Shown: positions 18,295 through 27,533, counted from the stretch's first letter. The stretch is DNA of 64,000 nucleotides from Litoreibacter halocynthiae (GCF_004365635.1 NZ_SOBH01000001.1:1414085-1478084), one strand, 5' to 3'. Made by a program: numbers and translations. Notes: generated from the letters alone by a model not told the origin.

Positions 18295-21200
18295 TTAGTA
18301 GTTCACTGTGATGTCATGCTCGATCAGCAAGCTGCCATCGTCACCCAAGGTGTAGACGTCGTAAGAACGCCCGTCGATCACCTCGGTGTTTGTCGTTTTG
18401 ACGGCACCGGCAATATTCACTGTGTCGGTGTTGTCGCCATGGATCAGCAGCGCGTTGGTGTCTTCCGACAGTCCCAACAGGTCTGCCTCGGACAAGGTCA
18501 GCTCGCTTTCGGCCACGATGGACAGATCAATGGAGCTGACGTTGAAGTTCGACAAGCCGTTCAACGAGACGTTGACCGTGCCGACCGCGTTGTCATCCAG
18601 CACCAGCAAAGTGGCGCTTTCGTTGCCAACGGCGTCCTCGGCATTCACGACAAGGTTCGATCCATCCGGAATGCGGTTGTTGAACGTGAACTGAAGCTCG
18701 TCACCGCGCACCACATTGGTGTCATAGCTCACATTGCCAACAGCCCCCGTCTCGCTCACCTGACTGATCGCGACGATATCGTCGGTCAGCTCGGTGCCGA
18801 TACCGGACACGCCCGGATCGCCGCGGAAGTATTCGGTGTAGGAAATCACCACAGGGGCTTCTGGCACCTCGGTATCCACCGTGACAGGTGTCGACACGCT
18901 GTCAGGGTTGCCGTTGCGGTCAATCGTGGTGACCGTCACGTCCGAAGTGTATTCGCCTTGCGGAATTTCGTTCGGGCCAAAGGTGACCGTCCAGCTGCCG
19001 TTGGAGCCAATCGTGGCAGCGCGCGGTGGCAGGTTGTGGAACGTCACCATCACCTCTTGCGCGCCCGGTTCGGTGGTCCCTGTCAGCGTGAAGCCGGTTC
19101 CCGCCTCGTTCGCGTCCACGACACCGTCGCCAGTGACCGCATTCACGCCAAGGTTGCGGACGATTGTATCGACCTGAACCGTACCATTGGCGACAGCAGT
19201 GTTCCCCGCCGCATCCGTGAAGGTTGCCTGAACCGGAATGGTGGTCTCGACCCCCGCCGGAACATCGCCCGGACCGAAAGAAGCCTGCCAGTTGCCATTG
19301 TTGTCGGTAACTACAGTGCGCGTTGCACCGCCGAAGTCGACTTCCACGCGGGAGTTCGCCTCTGCCGTGCCGGTAATTTGCACCCCGTCACTGGCTTCCG
19401 CGATGTTGATGACGTTGTCGCCCTCTACATTGAGCGTGTTGACCGACACGTTCGCAATCGTGTCGACCGCAAAGCTCGATGTGGTCGAGGCCGTGTTGCC
19501 CGCGCCGTCGGTCGCGACGGCCGATACGTTTACGTTATACTCACCACTTGGCAGCGTGCTGGCCGAGAAGTTCGCTGTCCACGTTCCGTTGGAATTCGCG
19601 ATAACAGTTTGGCTGCCCAACATAACGCCCGCTTCGGAGGCCATGGAAACAACCACCGACGCGCCCGGCTGGGCCGTGCCATTCAAAGCCGTGCCACTCG
19701 CGCTTTCGGCAAGGTTCATGACGTTGTCGGAACCCGTGTTGTTCCCAGTGATGGCCACGTTGGTGATCGTATCAATCGCCATGGTCGAGGTCGCGGTGTC
19801 GGTATTCCCGTGCGCATCCTCGATGGCCACAGTCACATCCACCGTGCGCTCGCCCGTTGGGATTTGCGACGCCTGGAACGCGACGTTCCACGTGCCGTCC
19901 GCACCCACTACACCGGTTGCTGTACCACCGCCCGCAACTGAAACCGTGATGTTGCCACCAGGCTCGCCCGTGCCGGACATGGTCACACCATCCGCGTGGC
20001 CTGCAGCGTTTACAACGCCCGTACCGGCGGTTTGACCTTCGATCTGCGCAATCTCGACATGGGTGATCGTGTCCACAGGGATCGTTGCCGATGTGGTCTC
20101 CGAATTCCCCGAAGCATCAGTGGCTACCGCCGTTACTGTCACATCATATTCACCCGCCGGAAGCGAGTTGGAAGGGTATTGAACCGTCCATGCACCGCCA
20201 GAAGTCGCCGTAACTGTTTGCGTACCGAGTGTCGCGCCAGTTGGCCCCGTCAAAGTCACCACGACCGCAGCCCCGGGCTGCGCCGTGCCGTTCAGCACCG
20301 CAACAGTCGCAGATTCAACGTCGTTATAAGTGCCGTCTGCGCCCGCGTTATTTCCGGTGATCGCCACGTTGGTGATGGTATCTACTGGGATCGTGGAGCT
20401 GGACGTCGCGCTGTTTCCGGCAGTGTCGGTTGCTACAGCCGTTACGGTCGCGTCATACTCGCCACCGGGCAATGTGCCACCCGCAAACTCGGCCGACCAT
20501 GCGCCTGAAGAAGTTGCCGTAACCGTCTGAGTTCCAAGAACTTCACCGTTCTGACCGGTCAGTGTAACCACAACGGACGAGCCAGCCTGAGCCGTCCCGT
20601 TCATCACAGTCGCACTGCCGACTTCAGCGCCATTATATATGCCATCAGCGCCGGAATTATTACCGGTGATCGCCACCTCCGCGAAGGTATCGACAACCAT
20701 TTCAGCAGTCGCAGTCGCCATGTTGCCATAAGCGTCCGTGCTCGTCACAGTCACAGTGCTCGTATATTCGCCGGTAGAGACCTGATCTGCGCCGAAATCC
20801 ACCGACCAGTTGCCATCAGCATCAACCACCGCAGTTGCCGTAGCACCGTTCTCTTCGATTGTGACGACCACATTGGCCCCCACTTCGCCGGTGCCCGTCA
20901 GGGTCACACCATCCGCATGCTCGACTGCATTGATGACGTCACCCGATCCGGTCGCGGCACCGTCGATGGTAACCACATCAACGACAGTTACAGTATCGAC
21001 ACGCACCACATCGGTGATCGTTGTCACGTTGCCCGCGTCGTCCGTGGCGGTGATCGTCACGTCGACGTCATATTCACCCTCGGGAACTTGCGTCGGATCG
21101 AACACAACCTGCCAGTTGCCATCCTCGTCAATCACCGTTTCCTGCGTCTCGCCGTCAATCTCGACGACAATCGCGACGCCAGCCTCGCCAGAGCCACCAA

Positions 21201-21846
21201 TCTCAACGCCATCGGCGTGGTCTTCAGCATCAAACACGTGATCAACAGAAACAACGCCGGTATCCAGCGTCACCTCCGGGGCTTCGGTGTCAGGAGCCGT
21301 TCCGCCACCTCCGCCGCCGCCAAGACCGCCAACAACTGCAGCACCACCGACAACGGCCGCAGCAGCACCAAGGCCACTTGCGCCCGCACCGCCCAATCCG
21401 GCGAGGATCGGGGCCGCCAGCATTGTCGCCGTTTCTTCACCCGCGGCGTCAGCCGCGATAATTGTATCAACCTCGGAGCCGCCTACATAGAAAAGCGCGT
21501 CATCGGGGCTCCACTTGCCGAAAACCTGCGCCTCGGCATATTCCGCGTTGACCAGACCCTCCTGAGCACCAGCCAAATCGACTTCGGTCAGCAGACCGTC
21601 CGCGCTGATGAAGAGATCGGCATCGGCGCTGAAGTACCCTTCAAGCCGGATCTTGCGCCCGTCGGCAAGGGTTACAATAACCGCATCGCCCGAACGCTCG
21701 TATCCAGCCACCTGAAACCTGCGCAGGTTCAGGGAAATATCGTCACCGCTGTTGACAAAAATTGTATCTGCGGTTTCGGCTTGCGCCAGCATACCACGTC
21801 TAATGTTGCCCGCACGATCACGAACAACGAACTCAATCGCTTCCAT
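18295..21846 (-). CDS. Large Ig-like-repeat surface adhesin (BapA/LapA-type), type I secreted
   Basis: This protein has 1183 residues from the ATG at 21844-21846 (GGAG upstream). Residues 1-125 form a BapA/Bap/LapF prefix-like domain (IEFVVRDRAGNIRRGM, GYERSGDAVIVTLADGRKIRLEGYF). Residues ~130-182 are hydrophobic and Gly/Ala-rich, ending in a poly-Gly run. Residues ~183-990 contain eight tandem Ig-like domains of about 100 residues, each ending in a VDT signature. The C-terminal ~195 residues include SELTLSEADLLGLSEDTNAL and the domain seen at the end of type I secreted adhesins. There is no Sec signal and no GGxGxD RTX repeat. The TolC, ABC and HlyD genes follow, so it is almost certainly their substrate and acts in surface attachment or biofilm formation. 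Confidence 0.9.
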   Translation of the reverse strand: MEAIEFVVRDRAGNIRRGMLAQAETADTIFVNSGDDISLNLRRFQVAGYERSGDAVIVTLADGRKIRLEGYFSADADLFISADGLLTEVDLAGAQEGLVNAEYAEAQVFGKWSPDDALFYVGGSEVDTIIAADAAGEETATMLAAPILAGLGGAGASGLGAAAAVVGGAAVVGGLGGGGGGGTAPDTEAPEVTLDTGVVSVDHVFDAEDHADGVEIGGSGEAGVAIVVEIDGETQETVIDEDGNWQVVFDPTQVPEGEYDVDVTITATDDAGNVTTITDVVRVDTVTVVDVVTIDGAATGSGDVINAVEHADGVTLTGTGEVGANVVVTIEENGATATAVVDADGNWSVDFGADQVSTGEYTSTVTVTSTDAYGNMATATAEMVVDTFAEVAITGNNSGADGIYNGAEVGSATVMNGTAQAGSSVVVTLTGQNGEVLGTQTVTATSSGAWSAEFAGGTLPGGEYDATVTAVATDTAGNSATSSSTIPVDTITNVAITGNNAGADGTYNDVESATVAVLNGTAQPGAAVVVTLTGPTGATLGTQTVTATSGGAWTVQYPSNSLPAGEYDVTVTAVATDASGNSETTSATIPVDTITHVEIAQIEGQTAGTGVVNAAGHADGVTMSGTGEPGGNITVSVAGGGTATGVVGADGTWNVAFQASQIPTGERTVDVTVAIEDAHGNTDTATSTMAIDTITNVAITGNNTGSDNVMNLAESASGTALNGTAQPGASVVVSMASEAGVMLGSQTVIANSNGTWTANFSASTLPSGEYNVNVSAVATDGAGNTASTTSSFAVDTIANVSVNTLNVEGDNVINIAEASDGVQITGTAEANSRVEVDFGGATRTVVTDNNGNWQASFGPGDVPAGVETTIPVQATFTDAAGNTAVANGTVQVDTIVRNLGVNAVTGDGVVDANEAGTGFTLTGTTEPGAQEVMVTFHNLPPRAATIGSNGSWTVTFGPNEIPQGEYTSDVTVTTIDRNGNPDSVSTPVTVDTEVPEAPVVISYTEYFRGDPGVSGIGTELTDDIVAISQVSETGAVGNVSYDTNVVRGDELQFTFNNRIPDGSNLVVNAEDAVGNESATLLVLDDNAVGTVNVSLNGLSNFNVSSIDLSIVAESELTLSEADLLGLSEDTNALLIHGDNTDTVNIAGAVKTTNTEVIDGRSYDVYTLGDDGSLLIEHDITVNY
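18871..21300 (-). repeat. Eight tandem Ig-like domain repeats within the adhesin gene
   Basis: The coding region holds eight units of about 300 bp. Each encodes a start like TNVAITGNN or similar, a GTGE/GTAQ-PGA segment, GxW in the middle, a P-x-GEY turn and an AxDxxGN...VDT end. Units 3, 4 and 6 (TGNN..G type) resemble each other more than units 1, 2 and 5 (ADGV type), so two repeat subclasses alternate, which suggests duplication in blocks. Confidence 0.88.
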
Positions 21847-21888
21847 AGTTACCACTCCGCCTCTAACACTCGGGCGCTTCTGCACCTC

Positions 21889-21911
21889 GATTTATTAAGA
21901 AATCTTAAATC
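21889..21911. promoter_or_regulatory. AT-rich palindrome upstream of the adhesin gene
   Basis: TTAAGA-AA-TCTTAA (21895-21908) is a perfect 6-bp inverted repeat with a 2-bp spacer, nested in the larger GATTTA...TAAATC arms (21889-21911). It lies about 45-65 bp upstream of the adhesin ATG, a plausible operator position. The binding factor is unknown. Confidence 0.4.
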
Positions 21912-22098
21912 AGAAATGTTCGATTTATCCAAGGGGAAAAGCCGACATATTTGAACAGTTCCCATATGTTGTGGTTTTTTTGAACCTTACGGCAAGTGTC
22001 TAACAGAGAAATGCGTTCAGGAATTGCAAGATATCCCTTGCCCGACATCACGCCTCCAGCGAAGTTGGGCCAAATCTGCCAAGAATAGGGCCGCCTCG

Positions 22099-23082
22099 AT
22101 GCAAGCACTCGTCTACACCGCCCCCAAGGCCATGGAGATGCAAGACCTCCCGACCCCGACTGCGCAGGACGGAGAGGCATTGATCGAGGTGAAATCAGTC
22201 GGAATTTGCGGGTCGGACATGCACGGCTATTTAGGGCACGACGACCGCCGCCCCGCCCCGCTGGTGCTCGGCCACGAAGCTGCGGGCGTTGTGACATCCG
22301 GCCCTCAGTCCGGAACCCGCGTCACTGTTAACCCATTGGTAACTTGCGGCACCTGCCCCGCATGCAGCAGCGGGCGCAGCAATCTTTGCCCCACCCGCCA
22401 GATCATTTCCATGCCACCACGCGAAGGGGCTTTTGCGCAATGGCTGACAATGCCGCAAGGTAATCTGATCGCCCTGCCCGATCACCTCAGCTTCGACCAA
22501 GCCGCACTGGCAGAACCGCTAGCCGTTTGCTGGCACGCCATCCGGCTCTGCGCGGCGCAGCCCTATGCCGACCTCACCGCTCCTACGGTCGTGATTGGCG
22601 GCGGGGCTATCGGGTTCGGGTCTGCCTTGGCGCTAAAGGCTTTTGGTGCGACAGACGTGACCTTGATCGAAACCAACCCGCTCCGCGCTGCACATTTGCG
22701 CGGGCTGATCGACATTCCGGTGTGCAAGCCATCGGACATTGCCATGGGCCAGGCCGCGTTGGTTGTCGATTGTGTCGGCTACAAAGCCACCCGCGAGACG
22801 GCCTGCGCCATGGCAGCCCCCGGCGCGACGATCTGCCATATCGGCCTTGGTGACAGCGTTGGAGGACTTGATGTTCGCCGCATAACCTTACAGGAAATAA
22901 CGGTTTTTGGCACATACGCCTATACCGAGAAAGACTTCCAAGACACCGTTGTAGCCATGGCGGAGGGGCGTTTAGGTGGGCTCGATTGGGCCGAGACCCG
23001 CGCGCTGTCAGAAGGGCCGCAAGCCTTTGCAGACATCCTCGGGGGCCGCGTTATGGCACCCAAAGTGATCTTGCACCCTTAG
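22099..23082 (+). CDS. Zinc-dependent alcohol/polyol dehydrogenase (MDR family)
   Basis: This is a cytoplasmic NAD(P)-dependent medium-chain dehydrogenase of 327 residues. Catalytic zinc ligands are in GICGSDMHG and LGHEAAG; the structural zinc loop CGTCPACSSGRSNLC has four Cys; the Rossmann motif is VVIGGGAIGFGSAL. The family includes threonine, sorbitol and other secondary-alcohol dehydrogenases; the substrate cannot be told. The start at 22099 (MQALVYTAP) is the family start; an ATG 75 nt upstream adds unrelated residues. Its 3' end overlaps the convergent IclR-type gene by 4 nt. Confidence 0.9.
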   Translation: MQALVYTAPKAMEMQDLPTPTAQDGEALIEVKSVGICGSDMHGYLGHDDRRPAPLVLGHEAAGVVTSGPQSGTRVTVNPLVTCGTCPACSSGRSNLCPTRQIISMPPREGAFAQWLTMPQGNLIALPDHLSFDQAALAEPLAVCWHAIRLCAAQPYADLTAPTVVIGGGAIGFGSALALKAFGATDVTLIETNPLRAAHLRGLIDIPVCKPSDIAMGQAALVVDCVGYKATRETACAMAAPGATICHIGLGDSVGGLDVRRITLQEITVFGTYAYTEKDFQDTVVAMAEGRLGGLDWAETRALSEGPQAFADILGGRVMAPKVILHP

Positions 23083-23864
23083 ACAAACAACGCATCGCGC
23101 AGCTTTTCTGCCCCCGATTGCAGCACCGGAAGCATATCGCGCGCGTGCGACAGGCTCATCCTTTGCGTCGGGCCATGCACCGCCAGCGAGGCGACGTAGC
23201 GCCCTGTCAAATCACGGATTGGCACCGCCACAGCAACCATATCATCCAAAAACTCTTCGTCATCCTCGGCATAGCCTTGCTTTGCGATCTGCTTCAGCTC
23301 CGCCATCAATGCCTCGGCTGACACATGGGTTTTGCGGGTATGGCCGGACAAAGTCAGCGCAGTCACAAAGGCGACCCGCGCTTTGGGGGTCAGCGACGCC
23401 ATGAACACTTTGCCCGACGCCGTGCAGTGAAACGGCACGTTGGTGCCTACAGGCAACTGAATGCGGAACGACCAGTCGGTATCCACACGGTCCAGATAGC
23501 GCATCCCCGCTTCTTCCGGCACAACGTAGTTGACCGTCTCCCCGACCGTTTTGGCAATTTCCGACAACACTTGGTGGCGCGCGATATTGGCCCAGCTTGC
23601 ATGCAGCAACCCCGCCGACATCAGCCGCGTGCGGCGTGCGGCGCGGTAGCCTTTGCCATCTCCGTCGCGTACCAAAAACCCTTCGGCCTCCAATGTGGTG
23701 CAAAGCCGATGCACGGTTTGCTTGGGCAAACCGACGGAGGCGTTCATCTCGGTCGGCGTCATGGCCTTGTCGCCATGCCCCAATGCTTCCAGCAATAACA
23801 GCGTGCGCATATTTGTCGGGATACGCGCATCCGCGTCGGTCTGTTGGTTTCCGCTCGTTGACAT
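23079..23864 (-). CDS. IclR family transcriptional regulator
   Basis: This is a 261-residue regulator with an N-terminal winged helix (about 18-85: NMRTLLLLEALG, MTPTEMNASVGLPKQTVHRL) and a C-terminal effector domain (about 95-255: YLDRVDTDWSFRIQLPVGTNVPFHCTASGKV). The start ATG at 23862-23864 has a perfect TAGGAGG. It is divergent from the GMC oxidoreductase gene across 152 bp and convergent with the alcohol dehydrogenase. The likely target is the GMC-terC-TRAP unit and perhaps itself; the effector would be a small organic acid or related compound imported or oxidised by that unit. Confidence 0.92.
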   Translation of the reverse strand: MSTSGNQQTDADARIPTNMRTLLLLEALGHGDKAMTPTEMNASVGLPKQTVHRLCTTLEAEGFLVRDGDGKGYRAARRTRLMSAGLLHASWANIARHQVLSEIAKTVGETVNYVVPEEAGMRYLDRVDTDWSFRIQLPVGTNVPFHCTASGKVFMASLTPKARVAFVTALTLSGHTRKTHVSAEALMAELKQIAKQGYAEDDEEFLDDMVAVAVPIRDLTGRYVASLAVHGPTQRMSLSHARDMLPVLQSGAEKLRDALFV

Positions 23865-23925
23865 AAGACCTCCTAAACAGGCGCGCATGAGACCTGCTCG
23901 CTCAGCCCGCCACGCAACCGAAAAA

Positions 23926-23944
23926 TGGAAATCACTTGTTTCGA
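23926..23944. promoter_or_regulatory. Candidate IclR operator
   Basis: TGGAAATCACTTGTTTCGA is an imperfect palindrome (6 of 9 positions symmetric) centred at 23935 in the divergent region between the IclR gene and the GMC gene. Its left half matches the E. coli IclR half-site TGGAAAT. The placement is right; the evidence is only pattern similarity. Confidence 0.3.
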
Positions 23945-24016
23945 TGGCGAATCCCTGTAGGTTAAACCCATCAAAAACGGGACCGCAAGTCTCATTTTTT
24001 CATATCTGGAGGGATT

Positions 24017-25618
24017 TTGGAATTTGACTACGTGATTGTAGGCGCCGGCTCGGCTGGGTGCGCTATTGCGAACCGCCTTTCCGAGAGCGGCAAACATAGC
24101 GTTGCCCTGCTCGAAGCAGGCGGGCGCGACACTAATCCGTGGATCCACATCCCCGTTGGCTACTTCAAAACCATGGATAACCCGAAAACGGATTGGCGCT
24201 ATAAGGCGGCAAGCGATCCGGGCTTGAACGGGCGGTCGATCCCATGGCCGCGCGGCCGTGTTTTGGGCGGATCTTCCTCGATCAATGGCCTGCTATATGT
24301 GCGGGGCCAATCGCAAGATTACGATCACTGGGCCCAACTTGGAAATGCCGGATGGGACTGGGACCATGTCCTGCCCTACTTCAAGAAGTCGGAAAACTGG
24401 CTTGGCGCAGACATTGGTGCGGACCGTGGAACTGGCGGGCCATTGCAGGTCTCCCCCACGCGCCTAAAGCGGGATATCGTGGACAAGTGGATCGACGCCG
24501 CCGAGGCCGCTGGTTATAAAAAGAACCCCGATTACAACGATGGCGACCAAGAGGGCGTGGGCTATTTCCAACTCACGATGTCGAAGGGCCGCCGTTGCTC
24601 TTCGGCCGCGGCCTATTTGAAGCCTGCCCGGGGGCGTCAAAACCTTGAGGTTATCACACATGCCCAAGCCAAACGACTTGTTCTTGATGGTAAACGGGTC
24701 GTCGGCGTGCAGGTTGACATCAACGGCCAGCACACCGAAATTCGCGCGCGACGGGAGGTTGTTTTATCAGCAGGATCAATAGGTTCTCCGCAAATCCTCA
24801 TGCTGTCTGGCATCGGTGATGTGAACACCATCAAACCTCATGGCATCAACATGGTGCATGAACTGAAGGGCGTCGGGCGCAACCTGCAAGATCACCTGCA
24901 AGCCCGTCCGGTGTTTAAAACGGACCTGTCGACCATCAACGTGGAAGTGTCCAACTATTTCAAGCAGGGTCTGATCGCGTTGGAATACGCGCTGAAACGC
25001 ACCGGACCGATGGCGATGGCCGCCAGCTTGGGGACCGGCTTTCTAAAGACAGAGCCGCACATGGACGTCCCGGACATCCAGTTTCACATTCAGCCCTTTT
25101 CGGCCTCGCACCCGGCCGAAGGGCCGCACAAGTTTTCCGCCTTCACCACCAGCGTGCTGCAACTGCGCCCAGAAAGCGCGGGGCATCTGGAGTTGCGATC
25201 CGCCAACTGGCAGGACCACCCAGCCATTCACCCCAACTATCTGGCGACAGAAACCGATCAGCGCACGATCGTGAAAGGCATCCAGGTCGCCCGGCGCATC
25301 ACCGGGTTCAGCCCGCTAAAAGAGCATATTCTTGAGGAATTCGCGCCGGGTCGGGACGTGGCATTTGACGACTACGACGGCACCCTCGACTGGGCGCGAA
25401 ATACAGCTGTTACGATCTACCACCCGACCGGAACCTGCAAGATGGGGCAAGACGACATGTCCGTCGTCGACGCGCGTCTACGGGTGCATGGCATCGAAGG
25501 TCTGCGGGTCGCAGACTGCTCCATCATGCCGACCATCGTGAGCGGCAACACCAACGCGCCGGCGATCATGATCGGCGAGAAAGTCTCTGATATGATCCTT
25601 AAGGACACCGCAGCATGA
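24017..25618 (+). CDS. GMC family FAD-dependent oxidoreductase (choline/alcohol dehydrogenase-like)
   Basis: This is a 533-residue flavoprotein. The FAD-binding GxGxxG is in VIVGAGSAGCAIANRL (about residues 6-21); GMC signature 1 is RVLGGSSSINGLLYVRG, signature 2 is SAGSIGSPQILMLSGIG, and the catalytic His/Asn pair is in HPTGTCKMG and GNTNAPAIMIGE. Start is a TTG at 24017 with GGAGGG 4 nt upstream; no ATG fits the conserved N terminus. It probably oxidises an alcohol to an aldehyde and could be BetA-like or an alcohol dehydrogenase (AlkJ-like); choline is not supported, since no betB, betI or betC is nearby. The stop overlaps the terC start (ATGA). Confidence 0.93.
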   Translation: MEFDYVIVGAGSAGCAIANRLSESGKHSVALLEAGGRDTNPWIHIPVGYFKTMDNPKTDWRYKAASDPGLNGRSIPWPRGRVLGGSSSINGLLYVRGQSQDYDHWAQLGNAGWDWDHVLPYFKKSENWLGADIGADRGTGGPLQVSPTRLKRDIVDKWIDAAEAAGYKKNPDYNDGDQEGVGYFQLTMSKGRRCSSAAAYLKPARGRQNLEVITHAQAKRLVLDGKRVVGVQVDINGQHTEIRARREVVLSAGSIGSPQILMLSGIGDVNTIKPHGINMVHELKGVGRNLQDHLQARPVFKTDLSTINVEVSNYFKQGLIALEYALKRTGPMAMAASLGTGFLKTEPHMDVPDIQFHIQPFSASHPAEGPHKFSAFTTSVLQLRPESAGHLELRSANWQDHPAIHPNYLATETDQRTIVKGIQVARRITGFSPLKEHILEEFAPGRDVAFDDYDGTLDWARNTAVTIYHPTGTCKMGQDDMSVVDARLRVHGIEGLRVADCSIMPTIVSGNTNAPAIMIGEKVSDMILKDTAA

Positions 25619-26283
25619 TCGACACTGCACTAGATTTCGGCAAAATCGTCGTCGCTGACCTGATCCTGTCAGGCGACAACGCGTTGATCATCGGCATGGC
25701 GGCGGCGGGACTTGCGCCTGAATTGCGCAAGAAGGCCATTCTATACGGTATGGTCATCGCCGCAGTTTTGCGCATCGCCTTCGCTGTGGTCGCGACGAAA
25801 CTGCTGGGCATTCCCGGCATCTTGTTTGTCGGCTCCCTGCTGCTGTTTTGGGTGTGCTGGCGGCTCTACACCGAGATTCGCGATAACGTCGATGAACAGG
25901 CCGAACTTGCGCTAGAGCGCGCCGAGGATCCGAACAGGGGCTATACCGGCAAGCCCACGCGGACGATGGCCTCGGCGCTGTTGTCGATCACCATAGCTGA
26001 CGTCTCGATGTCACTTGATAACGTGCTGGCCGTTGCCGCGATTGCGGATGGTGACACCAATATGCTGATCTTCGGGCTTGGCCTTGCCATCGTGCTGATG
26101 GCCTTTGCCGCAACCATGATCATGAAACTGCTGACCCACTATCCGTGGATCAGCTGGCTGGGCCTTGTCGTGCTGCTCTATGTGGCCGGCGAAATGTTCT
26201 ACCGCGGTGTTTTTGAGGCCAGCACTGGGATCGGCCCGATGATGGGCTGGATCGAAGGGTATGAGATGGGCAAGGGCCACTAG
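25615..26283 (+). CDS. TerC family integral membrane protein
   Basis: This is a 222-residue membrane protein of the TerC/YjbE group with about seven hydrophobic segments. The conserved motifs FGKIVVADLILSGDNALIIGMAA and ITIADVSMSLDNVLAVAAIA contain the acidic SGDN/SLDN residues shared by the family. Some members export Mn(II) or help metallate secreted enzymes. It is translationally coupled to the upstream GMC gene by a 4-nt overlap, which is an unusual partner. The link may be metal supply, or simply transcription from the same promoter. Confidence 0.9.
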   Translation: MIDTALDFGKIVVADLILSGDNALIIGMAAAGLAPELRKKAILYGMVIAAVLRIAFAVVATKLLGIPGILFVGSLLLFWVCWRLYTEIRDNVDEQAELALERAEDPNRGYTGKPTRTMASALLSITIADVSMSLDNVLAVAAIADGDTNMLIFGLGLAIVLMAFAATMIMKLLTHYPWISWLGLVVLLYVAGEMFYRGVFEASTGIGPMMGWIEGYEMGKGH

Positions 26284-26417
26284 CCCCTGCTCGCAGAATT
26301 CAACCACCGCACCTTGGAGGAGGAGCGCGGTGACCCGTTGAAGAAAAGGCGGCTCGGGATGCCTTCCCCGTTCCGCCAAAGATGAAACAGAAGGCTTGGA
26401 CCTTAAGGGAGGACCTT

Positions 26418-27521
26418 ATGTTGAACTTGAAAACCATCACGGCAGGCGCACTAGGCTTGTCGATGCTGGCCTCGGCGGCATTTGCCGAGACCACAATTCG
26501 CGTGCAGTCGGTTATTCCGTCATCTGCGGATGAAATCGTTATGCTGAAAGACTTTGCTGAAGACGTGAAAGCGTTGACCGATGGCGAAGTCGTCATCGAA
26601 GTGCTGCCCGCAGGCTCCGTCGTGGGCGTGCAGGAAACGCTCGACGCGGTTGACGCGGGCCTGATCGAAGGCGGCTTTGCATGGACGCATTACTGGTCGG
26701 GCAAGCACCCTGCCGCCATGCTCTTCGGCTCGCCAGTGGCTGGTGCCGGTGTCGGCATCGACAACATCGCCTTCATGTCGTGGTTCCTGAATGCAGGCGG
26801 CAAGGAGCTGTATGACCAGCTGTGGAAAGAGATGGGCGTGAACGTCAAAGGCTTCATGCTGCAACCGGTTGGCCCAGAGGCTCTGGGTTGGTTCAAAGAA
26901 CCGATCGAGACCATGGCCGACTTCCGCAAATACCGCTTCCGGACACCTCCGGGCATTCCGGGCCAGACCTATAAAGACATCGGCGTGGCCTCGGTCGCCA
27001 TGGGCGGCGGGGACATCCTGCCCGCGCTGGAAAAAGGCACAATCGACGCGGCTGAATGGTGCTGCCCGAAGCCTGACAGCGTGTTCGGCTTCCAGAAGGT
27101 TCTGAAGCACTACTACCTGCAAGGCCTGCACCAGGTTGTTGTGAACGCTGACCTTTATATTAATGGCGACGTCTACAACAGCCTGACGCCATTGCAGCAG
27201 AAAGCCATCGAAGTCGCCGCCAACGCGTCGCTGATGAAGTCCATGGCTTACCGCATCCGTGAAAACGGTCTGGCGCTGGACAAGCTGGTGAACGAGGACG
27301 GCGTCATCCTGCATGACACCCCTGCCGACTACTTCACCGAGTACATGGCCGCCGCCAACAAGGCGCTGGAGACCAACGCCGCCGAAAACGCGTTCTTTGC
27401 GGAAGTGTGGCAGTCCCAAAAGGACTTCGCACGGACCGCAGTTCCGTTCTGGGCCGGTGCGCAGACCTCCAACGCCAATCTCGGCCGCGCCTATGCGGCT
27501 GAACTGGCTGCAGGCAAGTAA
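26418..27521 (+). CDS. dctP: TRAP transporter solute-binding protein (DctP family)
   Basis: This is a periplasmic binding protein of 367 residues for the TRAP transporter encoded next. A signal peptide ends at about residue 23 (ASAAFA). The start at 26418 has AAGGGAGGA upstream. The carboxylate-binding Arg is probably R175 in the segment RKYRFRTPPG, and AAEW at 211-214 aligns with the 2-oxo-acid-type TakP/FcbT1 subgroup. Two adjacent Cys (C215, C216) follow AAEW. The ligand is probably an organic acid, possibly a 2-oxo acid, but this is inference. A hairpin separates it from dctQ. Confidence 0.92.
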   Translation: MLNLKTITAGALGLSMLASAAFAETTIRVQSVIPSSADEIVMLKDFAEDVKALTDGEVVIEVLPAGSVVGVQETLDAVDAGLIEGGFAWTHYWSGKHPAAMLFGSPVAGAGVGIDNIAFMSWFLNAGGKELYDQLWKEMGVNVKGFMLQPVGPEALGWFKEPIETMADFRKYRFRTPPGIPGQTYKDIGVASVAMGGGDILPALEKGTIDAAEWCCPKPDSVFGFQKVLKHYYLQGLHQVVVNADLYINGDVYNSLTPLQQKAIEVAANASLMKSMAYRIRENGLALDKLVNEDGVILHDTPADYFTEYMAAANKALETNAAENAFFAEVWQSQKDFARTAVPFWAGAQTSNANLGRAYAAELAAGK

Positions 27522-27533
27522 CACAAAACCTCC

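Noticed and set aside
18316..19941. Plus-strand open frame of 541 codons opposite the adhesin.
   Set aside because: Antisense of the Ig-like repeats; its own repeats merely mirror the coding repeats.
18871..21300. Regular repetition that might be taken for a CRISPR or satellite array.
   Set aside because: Units are about 300 bp, diverged and in frame, encoding protein domains; no short identical repeats with spacers.
18295..21846. Possible RTX calcium-binding repeats in the adhesin.
   Set aside because: No GGxGxDxUx nonapeptides are found; glycine runs near the N terminus are a linker.
24017..25618. Assignment of the GMC gene as choline dehydrogenase betA.
   Set aside because: GMC motifs alone do not show choline specificity, and no bet partner genes are nearby.
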